Source of the DNA: Piscinibacter sp943370595 | GTDB taxonomy: Bacteria > Pseudomonadota > Gammaproteobacteria > Burkholderiales > Burkholderiaceae_C | Length of the DNA: 64,000 nt | Direction of reading: 5' to 3' | NCBI GenBank assembly: GCA_943370595.1 | Contig: CALRRO020000019.1 | Location: forward strand, 1 to 64,000 | Shown here: positions 9,180 to 17,767 of the stretch, piece after piece | Numbering within the stretch: position 1 is the first letter of the stretch | Layout: each line of letters starts with the position of its first letter | The notes under the pieces: generated by a model | Told to the model about the DNA's origin: nothing | Database searches by the model: none | The model's input: the letters and a program-made list of their open reading frames with translations, nothing else | Made by a program: the position numbers and the translations under genes

Positions 9180-11084
9180 TCAGTTCACTCCTGCGGTTTG
9201 ACCCTGGTACTGCTCGTGCCACATCGAGAACATCAGCAGCGCCCAGATGCGGCTGTGGTGGTTCTCGCGGCCGGACTGGTGCTCGTCCAGCAGGCGCTTC
9301 ACTTCCGACGGCTCGAACAGCCCCAGGGCATTCATGCGTTCCTCCGACAACTGCTCCTTCAGCAGCGGCGCCAGCTGGTTGCGGAACCACACCGACAGCG
9401 GGACGGTGAAGCCCTGCTTGCGACGGTGCATGATCTCCGCCGGCAGCACACCCTCGAAGGCACGCTTGAGGATGTACTTCTTGCTCAGCCCACGGATCTT
9501 CAGGTTCGACGGCACCGTGGCCATGAACTCGACGAGTTCGTGGTCCAGGAACGGCGCCCGCGCCTCGATCGAGTGCGCCATGCTCATGCGGTCGGTCAGC
9601 GGCAGCAGGTCGCCGGGCAGATAGGTCATCAGGTCGGTGTAGAGCGCGCGGTCGACGACATCGGAGATGCCGTCGCGGTTGAAGAAGTGCTCCATCGTGT
9701 CGTCGCGATCGCCCCGCTGCAGTTCGGCGGCGAACCCCTTGGTGTAGAGCGACCGCTTGCGCTCGTCGTCGAAGGCCGACTGGATCTGGCGGTAGGCCAG
9801 GTCGTCCGGCAGGCGACCGCTGCGAACGAAGCGCTTGGCGCGCTCGACCAGGCGCGAACCGCGGCGCGAATCGGGCAGCGCCGCGATCGCACGCTCGACG
9901 AGCTGCTCGCGCAGGATGCTCGGGATCGCGCGGTAGCGCTGGCGCAGCCGCATCCCCAGGTGGCGCTCGTAGCCGGCGGCGACCTCGTCGCCTCCCAGAC
10001 CGGACAGCACCACCTTCACGTGCTTGCGCGTCTCGCGGTAGACGTAGTAGTTCACCACCGCCGACGAGTCGGCGAAGGGCTGGTCGAACGCCTTCACGAT
10101 CGCCGGCAGCTCCGAGACGATGTCGGGCTTGACGATGAACTCGTGGTGCTCGGTGCCGAACTTGTCGGCGACGATCTTCGCGTAGCGGCGCTCGTCGTAG
10201 TAGGCACCGTCGTCGCCGTAGCCAATGCAGTAGGTCTTCACCTGGCCCGCACCCTGGCTGGCCATCACGGCGACGATCGCGCTCGAGTCGACGCCGCCGC
10301 TGAGCAGCGCACCCAGCGGCACGTCGGCCACGAGACGCGACTTCACGGCCTGCGCAAAGCGCTCGCGGAAGGCTTCGATGAACTGGCCTTCGTCCATGCT
10401 GCGGTCGACGCGGTACTGCAGATCCCAGTAGCGCTGGACGCGCAGCTCGCCGCGCTCGAAGACGAGCGAGTGCCCGGCCGGCAGTTCGCGGATGTCGCGG
10501 TAGATCGTGCGCGGCGCGGGCACGTAGAGGTAGGCCAGGTACTCGTCGACCGCGACCGGGTCCATCGCCGTCGACACCTCGCCGGTGACCAGAAGGCACT
10601 TGGGCTCCGAGCCGAACAGCAGGCGGCCGCCACTGACGCTGTAGTAGAGCTGCTTCTCGCCGACACGGTCACGCGCGATGAACAGCTTGCGCGTTCGCAC
10701 GTCCCAGATGGCGAACGCGAACATGCCATTGAGATGGTGGACCATCTCCTCGCCGTACTGCTCGTAGAGGTGGACCAGCGTCTCGGTGTCGGAGTTCGTG
10801 TAGAAGCGGTGGCCCTGCTTCTCGAGTTCTGCGCGCAGCTTCGCGTAGTTGTAGATCTCGCCGTTGAACACCACCCACACCGACTTGTCTTCGTTGTGGA
10901 TCGGCTGGTGGCCCGACGCGAGGTCGATGATACTCAGGCGGCGCATGCCCAGGCCCACCGGGCCCTGCGCGAAGATGCCCTCGTCGTCCGGCCCCCGGTG
11001 CACGATGGCGTCGCACATGCGGCGCACCTGGGCGGCGTCCGCAGGGACGTCGGTGCGTTGAACCACTCCGGCGATGCCACACAT
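9180..11084 (-). CDS. Asparagine synthetase-like amidotransferase, XrtA system type
   Basis: The 634-residue protein begins MCGIAGV, so Cys2 becomes the N-terminal glutaminase nucleophile after Met removal. The glutaminase (class II) domain covers residues 1-200, with HRGPDDEG and FNGEIYN. The synthetase domain follows, with the ATP-pyrophosphatase loop SGGVDSSAI at about 262-270. Such AsnB-like proteins are a fixed part of XrtA exopolysaccharide loci, where they are thought to amidate a sugar carboxylate rather than aspartate; that role is inference. The start is fixed by the required N-terminal Cys. It lies 47 bp after the GT4 gene and 1 bp before the GT2 gene. Confidence 0.92.
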   Translation of the reverse strand: MCGIAGVVQRTDVPADAAQVRRMCDAIVHRGPDDEGIFAQGPVGLGMRRLSIIDLASGHQPIHNEDKSVWVVFNGEIYNYAKLRAELEKQGHRFYTNSDTETLVHLYEQYGEEMVHHLNGMFAFAIWDVRTRKLFIARDRVGEKQLYYSVSGGRLLFGSEPKCLLVTGEVSTAMDPVAVDEYLAYLYVPAPRTIYRDIRELPAGHSLVFERGELRVQRYWDLQYRVDRSMDEGQFIEAFRERFAQAVKSRLVADVPLGALLSGGVDSSAIVAVMASQGAGQVKTYCIGYGDDGAYYDERRYAKIVADKFGTEHHEFIVKPDIVSELPAIVKAFDQPFADSSAVVNYYVYRETRKHVKVVLSGLGGDEVAAGYERHLGMRLRQRYRAIPSILREQLVERAIAALPDSRRGSRLVERAKRFVRSGRLPDDLAYRQIQSAFDDERKRSLYTKGFAAELQRGDRDDTMEHFFNRDGISDVVDRALYTDLMTYLPGDLLPLTDRMSMAHSIEARAPFLDHELVEFMATVPSNLKIRGLSKKYILKRAFEGVLPAEIMHRRKQGFTVPLSVWFRNQLAPLLKEQLSEERMNALGLFEPSEVKRLLDEHQSGRENHHSRIWALLMFSMWHEQYQGQTAGVN

Positions 11085-11131
11085 GTCAGTCGTTCGCTTT
11101 CCGTTGCTGTTTCGAGCGTTCGTCGAACCGC

Positions 11132-12349
11132 TCAGCGCGCATAGCGCGGCAGGCGCTGCGCGCAGCCCTGGTAGACGTCGAGCAGGCCGCGCGCGATCAC
11201 GTTCCACTCGTAGCGCCGCTGCACCGCCTCGCGGCCGTTGTGCGCCAGCTCCTGCGCCACGTTCGCGTTGCGCAGCACGCGGATGACCGCATCGGCAAAG
11301 CTGCGCGGGTCGTCGGCGATGAGGATGTCGCGGCCGGGCTCCAGCACCAGGCCTTCGGCACCCACCGAGGTCGAGACCAGCGCCTTGCCGCTGGCCAGCG
11401 CATCGAGGATCTTCAGCCGCGTGCCGCCGCCCACTCGCAGCGGCACCACGTAGGCGGTGGCTTCCTCGATGTAGGGCCGGACGTCTTCGACCAGGCCGGC
11501 CAGCCGCACGTGCGGATTGCTCAGGATCGACTGATCGATGCCGTTGGACGGGTTCTTGCCGACCACGGTGAGGGTGAAGTCGGGAATCTCGCGCAGGATC
11601 AGCGGCAGGATCTCGGCGCAGAAGAAGCCGATCGCGTCGAGGTTCGGGAACCAGGTCAGCCCGCCGACGAAGACCACGCTGTTCGGCCGCGTGCCGACAC
11701 CGGCCGGCTGGAAGTAGCTGGTGTCGACCCCGTTGGGGATGGCCGTGACGCGCGCGTGGCCGGCCATGGCCTTGAGCTGCTCGCCATCGTTATCGGACAC
11801 CGCGACCACATGGTCGGCGGCAGCGCAAGCCCAGGCCTCATAGCGGCGCAGCTTGCGCAGCTGGTAGGTGAAGTACGCTCGCTTGAACCAGTGCGACTCG
11901 GCCTGCACCCGGCGCTCGAGCAGCACCGACTCGACGTTGTGCTCGACCAGCACCACCGGCAGCCGGTGAACACGCTTGATGTAATCGGCCAGGTGCAGCA
12001 TGTCGAGGTGGACGACGTCGAAGCCACCCTCGGCGAGCGCGGCGTCGATGTGCCGGAGCATGGTCGCGCTGCGGTACTTGACCGCCAGCAGCGGCGACGC
12101 GGAGACCAGTTCGCGCAGCGCATCCCACAGCAGCGGGCCCCTGCCGCCCATGTACAGCGGCACGCTCTGCACCGAAGTGCAGACCTGCTTCATGTGCTCG
12201 ATGCCCTCGACCTCTTCCGGGGTCTGCACGAAGCTCAGCAGATGGACCTCGTGCTCGAGTGCCGTCTGGCGAATCAGGTTGTAGGTCCGCAGCGCCCTGC
12301 CCTCGTAGAGAGGGTACGGGCTCTTCGTCGTGACGACGAGAATCTTCAC
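11132..12349 (-). CDS. GT4-type glycosyltransferase, XrtA system
   Basis: The 405-residue protein has a GT-B fold. The N-terminal domain begins MKILVVTTKSPYPLYEGRALRT, and the C-terminal domain contains VVFVGGLTWFPNLDA, the loop VEDVRPYIEEATAYVVPL and GGGTRLKILDALASGKALV, the donor-phosphate and nucleotide-binding region of family 4 enzymes. Proteins of this form, about 400 residues with the early Ser-Pro-Tyr-Pro motif, are a recurrent glycosyltransferase of PEP-CTERM/XrtA loci. It would act in the cytoplasm on the undecaprenyl-linked repeat unit. It overlaps the upstream deacetylase gene by 4 bp. The donor sugar is unknown. Confidence 0.88.
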   Translation of the reverse strand: MKILVVTTKSPYPLYEGRALRTYNLIRQTALEHEVHLLSFVQTPEEVEGIEHMKQVCTSVQSVPLYMGGRGPLLWDALRELVSASPLLAVKYRSATMLRHIDAALAEGGFDVVHLDMLHLADYIKRVHRLPVVLVEHNVESVLLERRVQAESHWFKRAYFTYQLRKLRRYEAWACAAADHVVAVSDNDGEQLKAMAGHARVTAIPNGVDTSYFQPAGVGTRPNSVVFVGGLTWFPNLDAIGFFCAEILPLILREIPDFTLTVVGKNPSNGIDQSILSNPHVRLAGLVEDVRPYIEEATAYVVPLRVGGGTRLKILDALASGKALVSTSVGAEGLVLEPGRDILIADDPRSFADAVIRVLRNANVAQELAHNGREAVQRRYEWNVIARGLLDVYQGCAQRLPRYAR

Positions 12350-13206
12350 GCCTGTTGTCTCCGCTTGTCCTGCTCCTCGACACCGAAGAAGGCGTTGTAG
12401 AGCCGGTCGTACTGGCGCTTTCCGAGCACCGAAGCCACCGTCGCCTTCAACTTCGCGCGCACCCGCATGCGCCGCATCAGCGAGGGCTCGCGCGAGACGA
12501 TGCGGCGGAACTGCTCGATCGGCACGCCGCCCTTGACCGCGATGCGATCGAGCATCAGCAGGTCGAGCGCGACTCGGTCGTTGTAGCCGAAGCTCGATCC
12601 GCAGACTCCGCGGTAACCCAGCCGCTCGGCCGCTGCACGCAGGTATGGATTGGTATCGCCGTTGGGCAGCGACAGGAACTCGCAGCGCTGGCCGCTCCAG
12701 GACTCGAGATCGCGCTTCGAGTCGGCCAGCTCGGCCTCGGTCGCCCGCTCGTCGAGCGTGGACAGCAGCGGGTGGTTGGCGGTGTGCGACTGCACCTCGA
12801 AGCCCGCCTCGGCCAGAGCGCGCAGCTGCTGCCGGCTCATCATCGACGGGTCACCGACCTTGTTGCTCACGACGAAGAAGGTCGCCTTGGCCCGGTGGCG
12901 CTCCAGGATCGGCTTCGCATGGGCGAAGTTGCCCTCGTAGCCATCGTCGAAGGTGATCATCACGGCGCGCGGCGGCAGCGCCTTGCCCGAACGGTTTGCC
13001 TCGACCACATCGCCCATCGAGACGAAAGCGTAGCCCTCGTTGCGCAGCAGGCCGATCTGCTGCTCGAACTCTTCGGTGGTGCAGATGTAGCCGCGCTGGA
13101 TCTTCCGTGCGAGCGCATCGATCGCCGCGGGCTCGGCCACCTCGTGGTACATGAGGATGGCGAGATCGGACTTCTGCGCCTGGGTGTTCGCGTCCATCGC
13201 GGTCAT
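12346..13206 (-). CDS. Polysaccharide deacetylase (NodB fold)
   Basis: The 286-residue protein contains AILMYHEVA, the metal-binding MITFDDGYEGNF (Asp87, Asp88) and SHTANHPLL (His141, His145), all three hallmarks of carbohydrate esterase family 4. It is a member of the general deacetylase group, unlike the XrtA-specific form at 6397-7251. There is no obvious signal peptide. The C-terminal 60 residues are basic. The gene overlaps both neighbours by 4 bp, so it is tightly coupled to the ATPase upstream and the GT4 enzyme downstream. It may remove acetyl groups from amino sugars so that the formyltransferase can act; that order of events is only a suggestion. Confidence 0.87.
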   Translation of the reverse strand: MTAMDANTQAQKSDLAILMYHEVAEPAAIDALARKIQRGYICTTEEFEQQIGLLRNEGYAFVSMGDVVEANRSGKALPPRAVMITFDDGYEGNFAHAKPILERHRAKATFFVVSNKVGDPSMMSRQQLRALAEAGFEVQSHTANHPLLSTLDERATEAELADSKRDLESWSGQRCEFLSLPNGDTNPYLRAAAERLGYRGVCGSSFGYNDRVALDLLMLDRIAVKGGVPIEQFRRIVSREPSLMRRMRVRAKLKATVASVLGKRQYDRLYNAFFGVEEQDKRRQQA

Positions 13207-15284
13207 GCGCTCCAGGCGCGCAGTTCAGCGCCAGCGGGCGTGCTGCCGTCGCCGAGCAGACCGGCCAGGTGATCGGCCACACGTCCGGCGGTGCGGCCAT
13301 CCCACAGGCGCGGAGGTTTTGCGCCCGAGACCGTCTCGAGAACCGGTGCCCACGCCGAACGATCGACGGCGCGCCCCTCCGCCGCCAGGTTCACCGCCGT
13401 GACGAGGCGCCCCTGCGGCGCGGCGCCAGCAGCCGCCCAGAGGCTGCGCAGGCCGCAGGCGTCTGCCTGCTCGACATCCTCGGCGGTGTCGCAGACCAGG
13501 AACCGAGCCATCTGCAGAAGCCCGGCCCGGACCAGATAGTCCTGTGGTGCCACGATGTCGATCCAGCTTTCACGCAGCATGTCGGTCAAGCCGTGGCGCG
13601 CAATCGCCTGGGAGGCGAGTTCGCCAGCAGTCCAGACGAGGCGCACGTCGCGCGAGATGGCCTGCAGCAGACCGAGCGTGGCCGCGGTGCGCTCGCGGTC
13701 GGCAAGCATCAGCGGGTCGCACAGCGTCACGATGCCGAAGCCGCCATCCTGCGACGGCACGCCGGGCGCCTGGCCGGGCCGGACGGGGAAGTCCGGCGCC
13801 ATGCGGTGCTTGAAGACGGCGTTGAGTCCGTCCAGCATCAGATTGCCCACGGCCTCGCCGCGCGCGACCAGCTCGGCGTCCTGCCGATTGACTTCACGCG
13901 GGCTCGCTTCGGTCGTGTACGCGACGTCGCTGATGGCCTCGATCAGGCGCTGGTTGTCGAGCAGGCGCGGCGCATTCCCGGGTGCCATGCGGACCGTGGA
14001 GGCCACACGGACCAGCAACGAGCCGCTCTTGCGCGCCAGCAGGCTGGCCGCCAGTGCGGCGGTCGAGCCGCCCGTCACCACGACCGCCGCGGGCCGCTCG
14101 CGCTGCATCAGGGGCAGCAGCCGTTCCATCGCCTCGACGAGCCGTGCATCGGCCGAGGCGGCCTGCAGCGTCATCGTTGCGCTGCGGTCGTCGAGTTCGG
14201 CGGCACGGTAGGCGGCATCACCGAGCTGCACCGGCTCTGCACCGGACAGCCGCACGGCGAAAGCAGGCGGCACCGCATCGTGGGCATTCAAGGCTTCGAG
14301 CAACGCCAGCGCCTTCAGGTCTTCGGACACCGAGCCGGCGACCACCAGCACCGGCCGGCGCCGGTCGGCCACGCTGGCAGCAGCAAACTTCGGCACGGCC
14401 GGCTTGCGATCGGCGGCAGCGCGCGGCGCCTGGCCCTGCGCATCGGCCTCCTGGGACGGGACGGCGCCCCCTCCGATTTCGGACGCCAGTTCGCCCGCCG
14501 CCGCCGCCACGCTGGTGGCATCGATGGTCTCGGTCGCATTGAGGAAAGCCGCCAGCAGCACGCGGTTGCACAGCAGGTTGATGCGGCGCGGAACGCCACC
14601 GGCTGCAGCGTGGATGGCATCGAGCGCGTCCGGCTGGAACGCCGGCTGGCCCGCCCAGCCGACGTGGCGAAGGCGGTGCAGCACGTACTGGGCGGTCTCC
14701 GCCGGCTCCATCGGCCCGAGGTGGCACGAGGCAATGACTCGCTGGCGGAACTGCTCCATCGCCTTGCTGGCGAGAAGCGCGCGCAGCTCGGGCTGACCGA
14801 CGAGAAAACTCTGCAGCAGCGCCTGGTTGCCCAACTGGAAGTTCGACAGCATGCGCAGCTCTTCGACGGCGCCGAGCCCCAGGTTCTGGGCTTCGTCGAC
14901 CACGAGCAGCGGACGGCGTTGCTGGGTCGCCTGGAAAGTCAGGAAGGCCTCGATCGTGGCGATCAGTTCCGCCTTCGAGAGGCCGGCCGTGGCCAGGCCG
15001 AACGCCGCCGCAACCGAGCGAAGCAAGTCCCCCGCCTCGAGCTGGGTGCTCACGATCTGCGCCGCGACCACCTTCTGAGGATCGAGTTCCGACAGGAGGG
15101 TGCGCACGAGCGTGGTCTTGCCGGCTCCGATCTCGCCGGTGACGACGATGAAGCCTTCGCTCTGGAACACACCGAACTTGAGGTAGGCCAGCGCGTGCGC
15201 ATGCCCGCGGCTTCCGAAGTAGAAGGCCGGATCCGGATTCAGGCTGAAGGGATTGCCGCTCAGGCCGAACTTGCTTTCGTACAT
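13203..15284 (-). CDS. XrtA-associated AAA+ ATPase fused to a degenerate UDP-GlcNAc 2-epimerase-like domain
   Basis: The 693-residue protein begins MYESKFGLSGNPFSLNPDP, the signature of the ExeA/GspA-like ATPases of XrtA loci. Walker A is GEIGAGKTT (50-58) and Walker B is LLVVDEAQN (126-134). The ATPase part ends near 270, where family members usually stop or continue briefly. After an Ala/Pro-rich linker, residues 308-685 resemble WecB, the UDP-GlcNAc 2-epimerase, with spacing preserved. However, the positions equivalent to E. coli WecB Asp95, Glu117, Glu131 and His213 are Gly406, Ala428, Leu442 and Cys522. The domain is therefore probably a sugar-nucleotide sensor or scaffold rather than an enzyme. 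The ATPase may drive or gate assembly at the inner membrane. It overlaps the deacetylase gene by 4 bp. Confidence 0.85.
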   Translation of the reverse strand: MYESKFGLSGNPFSLNPDPAFYFGSRGHAHALAYLKFGVFQSEGFIVVTGEIGAGKTTLVRTLLSELDPQKVVAAQIVSTQLEAGDLLRSVAAAFGLATAGLSKAELIATIEAFLTFQATQQRRPLLVVDEAQNLGLGAVEELRMLSNFQLGNQALLQSFLVGQPELRALLASKAMEQFRQRVIASCHLGPMEPAETAQYVLHRLRHVGWAGQPAFQPDALDAIHAAAGGVPRRINLLCNRVLLAAFLNATETIDATSVAAAAGELASEIGGGAVPSQEADAQGQAPRAAADRKPAVPKFAAASVADRRRPVLVVAGSVSEDLKALALLEALNAHDAVPPAFAVRLSGAEPVQLGDAAYRAAELDDRSATMTLQAASADARLVEAMERLLPLMQRERPAAVVVTGGSTAALAASLLARKSGSLLVRVASTVRMAPGNAPRLLDNQRLIEAISDVAYTTEASPREVNRQDAELVARGEAVGNLMLDGLNAVFKHRMAPDFPVRPGQAPGVPSQDGGFGIVTLCDPLMLADRERTAATLGLLQAISRDVRLVWTAGELASQAIARHGLTDMLRESWIDIVAPQDYLVRAGLLQMARFLVCDTAEDVEQADACGLRSLWAAAGAAPQGRLVTAVNLAAEGRAVDRSAWAPVLETVSGAKPPRLWDGRTAGRVADHLAGLLGDGSTPAGAELRAWSA

Positions 15285-15287
15285 GGC

Positions 15288-16865
15288 CTAGAACCGATGA
15301 AGGATTCCAACGAAGCCGGAGGCCTCGCGGGTGGTGGAGGTCGTCGACAGCGTCGAACCGATGCTGCGGAAGGACAACCCGGCGTTGGCGTCGGTCCTCG
15401 GGCTGACCGCATAGGTGACGGCAGATCGAACTCGACGTTGAGTGGTCTCGTCCCCCGCCCGCGCAGCCAGGGCCTCGACACGGCTCCACTCGGTCTGCAG
15501 ATCCAGCGTCCACTGCGGCGAGAGCCGCCGGTTGAAGCCGAGCGAGCCACCGTACTGTCGACTGTCGCTGTCGGCCCCCGAGCCCGCCGTGAGAGGGTCG
15601 TCTTCGCGCTGGAGCCGTCTCTGGGTGGTGCCGTAGATGGACATCGTGAAGGTGTTGCGCGCGCCCAGCAGAACGAACGACAGCGTGCCGCCATTCTCCA
15701 GCTGGGCATAGCGCGAAACGATGCCGATCGGGCTGGACAGCGAGGCCGGCAGGCCGCGGCTGGCGAGTATGTCGGCAACGATGCGGTTGCGCTCCGTCGG
15801 ATCGGGATAGCGCGTGGTGAGGATGGAATCGAGGAACGAGCCGAGCGTCGCCCCACCGCCGCCGAACTGGAGTGCAAAGGGGTTCGAGACCGGCGCGCGG
15901 CGCAGGCTCAGGCTGCTGGTCAGCCATGGCATGCGATGCGACACCTGCAGCGAGTAACCGTTGCCGAAGAATCGACGTTCCACGTCTGCGTCGAGGCGGG
16001 TGCGTTCATTCGGCCGCCAAGCGAAGCGCAGGCCGCGGATCGAATCGGTCGACTCCTGGTTGCCCGTGAACCGGCTGCGCTCGCGGCCCGCCACGATACT
16101 GACCGTGGTGTCCCCGGCCAGGGAATAGCTGACCGATGCGCGCACCGAGTCATCGCGCAGCAGCGGCTCGGCTTCGTTCGTGTACCGCGAGTTCTCCGAG
16201 GTGGCCTCCAGCGTCGCGCCCAGCGGGCGCGGCAGCCGCTCGACGACCAGGGTGTTGCGCGCCGAAAGCAGGGTTCGGGACGGCTCGGTGGAGCTGTCGT
16301 CGTCGGCCGTCCCGATTCGCGTCCCTGTCATGTCCGACCTTGCGCGCACAGCGAAGTTGCTGCCCAGGCGATAGTCGATGTAGGGGCTGAAGGTGCCGGT
16401 CATGACGCGCCGACTGTTGCGGTCCGAGCTGGCTTCAGCCCGCGGCGCGAAGGGATCGACCTCGATGGACGAGACCCGGACGGATGAATCCAGGAAGAAC
16501 CAGTTGTCGATGATCTCCGCGTTGAGCGTCCCGCTCACCGTCGGGGTGACACGGTTCCTCAGATCGCTGTTCGTGTGACTGGTCGCGTCCAGCCCTGCTT
16601 CGCCCGTCAGCCGCAGGCGAGGGCCGGTGCGGCGGATGCTGAGCCTCGGGCTGATAGACAGCTGCGTGTCGCCACGAGCTTGCTCCTCAGCCACGAACAG
16701 CGGATTGTCGGAATGGGAAAGCGTTGCTGCGATCGACGGAGTGACCTGGATGGACTGGGCGAGAACCGCACCGCCAGGAAGACCTGCCAGCAGCGCCCCG
16801 ATCCCGGCCGCGACCTGCGTGGCCAGCCGGGTCGACCGAATGTCAGGCGTAGCCATAGTAGCCAT
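15288..16865 (-). CDS. Outer-membrane beta-barrel protein, PEP-CTERM/XrtA system type
   Basis: The protein of about 525 residues has a signal peptide (hydrophobic stretch near residues 12-34, cut after AVLAQS). It is otherwise a series of alternating amphipathic beta strands with many R, S, T and aromatic residues, ending in HRF, the C-terminal aromatic expected for outer-membrane barrels. TIGR03016-type proteins of this size are the barrel partner of XrtA polysaccharide export. The first ATG, at 16865, is preferred over a GTG at 16874; a further ATG lies at 16856. All three start codons sit inside the end of the kinase gene, so the out-of-frame codons for its Tyr-rich tail also encode this start. 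It probably forms the export channel. Confidence 0.87.
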   Translation of the reverse strand: MATMATPDIRSTRLATQVAAGIGALLAGLPGGAVLAQSIQVTPSIAATLSHSDNPLFVAEEQARGDTQLSISPRLSIRRTGPRLRLTGEAGLDATSHTNSDLRNRVTPTVSGTLNAEIIDNWFFLDSSVRVSSIEVDPFAPRAEASSDRNSRRVMTGTFSPYIDYRLGSNFAVRARSDMTGTRIGTADDDSSTEPSRTLLSARNTLVVERLPRPLGATLEATSENSRYTNEAEPLLRDDSVRASVSYSLAGDTTVSIVAGRERSRFTGNQESTDSIRGLRFAWRPNERTRLDADVERRFFGNGYSLQVSHRMPWLTSSLSLRRAPVSNPFALQFGGGGATLGSFLDSILTTRYPDPTERNRIVADILASRGLPASLSSPIGIVSRYAQLENGGTLSFVLLGARNTFTMSIYGTTQRRLQREDDPLTAGSGADSDSRQYGGSLGFNRRLSPQWTLDLQTEWSRVEALAARAGDETTQRRVRSAVTYAVSPRTDANAGLSFRSIGSTLSTTSTTREASGFVGILHRF

Positions 16866-17763
16866 AGCCGGCACGCCCGGGGACGGCTCGGCACTTGTTC
16901 AGCATCGCGTAGACGACGGGGCAGGATTCGATCGCGGCAAATGCCCGAGCGACTTCGGCTTGCTGCGTCCGCCCTTCCTCCACGACCATCAGGATCTGGC
17001 CGCCGCGAGACGCCAGCACCCGCGACTCTGTCGTCAGCAGCAGCGGCGGCGTATCGATCACGATGATGCGGTCGGGGTAGCGCGTCGCCAGGTCGTCCAG
17101 CAGTCGGTCCATCGCCGCACTGCCCAGCAGCTCCGTCGATTTCTCTTCCTTGGTACCGGAGGGCAGCAAGGTCAACTTCGGCACGTTGGTCTTCAGCATC
17201 ACCGAGGCCAGTCGGGTGTCCGGTGTCGTGAGCACATCCATCAGGCCGCGTGCCGGCTGCAGCCCCAGCTGACTCAACACCGTCGGGCGCAGCACATCGG
17301 CATCGACGAGCAGCACGGAACTGTCGACCTCCATGGCAATGCTCATGGCCAGGTTGATCGCGCAGAAGCTCTTGCCTTCGCCCTGCAGCGCACTCGTGAC
17401 CATGATCACGTTGCGGCGCGTCGACGGATTGGAGGCCGTATCGCGGGCGGCCGTGAGCATCGGATGTTTGATTTCGCGGAACTCGCTGGCGATCCGGCTG
17501 CGCGTCATCGACGGCACGAGGAAGCCCAGCTTCTCGAGACGAGCCAGATCGAGTTCGACCTGCTGGGAGCGTTCAGCGGGCTCGCGAACGGGCGGCGTGA
17601 CGGCCTTGACCTTGTCGCCATGCAGCGCGACGAGCGAAGCCGCCGACTCAGGCACCGACTCCTTGCGCGCCGGCGCGGGGCCATTCGCCCAGGGCATGTT
17701 CACACCCGCCCGGGAGAGTTCCTCGAGACGCTTGGCGGCTTGTTCGATGATGCTCATGGCCAT
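16843..17763 (-). CDS. Cytoplasmic tyrosine autokinase (BY-kinase), XrtA system type
   Basis: The 306-residue protein is a bacterial tyrosine kinase of the CpsD/CapB type. It has the Walker A-like loop SALQGEGKSFCAINLA, the second acidic motif LLVDADVLRP and the Walker B IVIDTPPLLL. It ends in GRAGYGYYGYA, a cluster of four tyrosines that would be autophosphorylated in trans. It lacks membrane helices and must pair with the chain-length protein encoded 4 bp upstream at 17768-19336. Cycles of phosphorylation of that tail are known to control polymer length and export in related systems. The 100-residue N-terminal extension ahead of the kinase core is charged and variable. Confidence 0.9.
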   Translation of the reverse strand: MAMSIIEQAAKRLEELSRAGVNMPWANGPAPARKESVPESAASLVALHGDKVKAVTPPVREPAERSQQVELDLARLEKLGFLVPSMTRSRIASEFREIKHPMLTAARDTASNPSTRRNVIMVTSALQGEGKSFCAINLAMSIAMEVDSSVLLVDADVLRPTVLSQLGLQPARGLMDVLTTPDTRLASVMLKTNVPKLTLLPSGTKEEKSTELLGSAAMDRLLDDLATRYPDRIIVIDTPPLLLTTESRVLASRGGQILMVVEEGRTQQAEVARAFAAIESCPVVYAMLNKCRAVPGRAGYGYYGYA

Positions 17764-17767
17764 TCCG

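Noticed and set aside
13269..16487. A 1072-codon plus-strand open frame opposite the ATPase and barrel genes
   Set aside because: It has no recognisable motif, low-complexity Arg/Ala/Gly/Gln content, and mirrors well-supported genes on the other strand.
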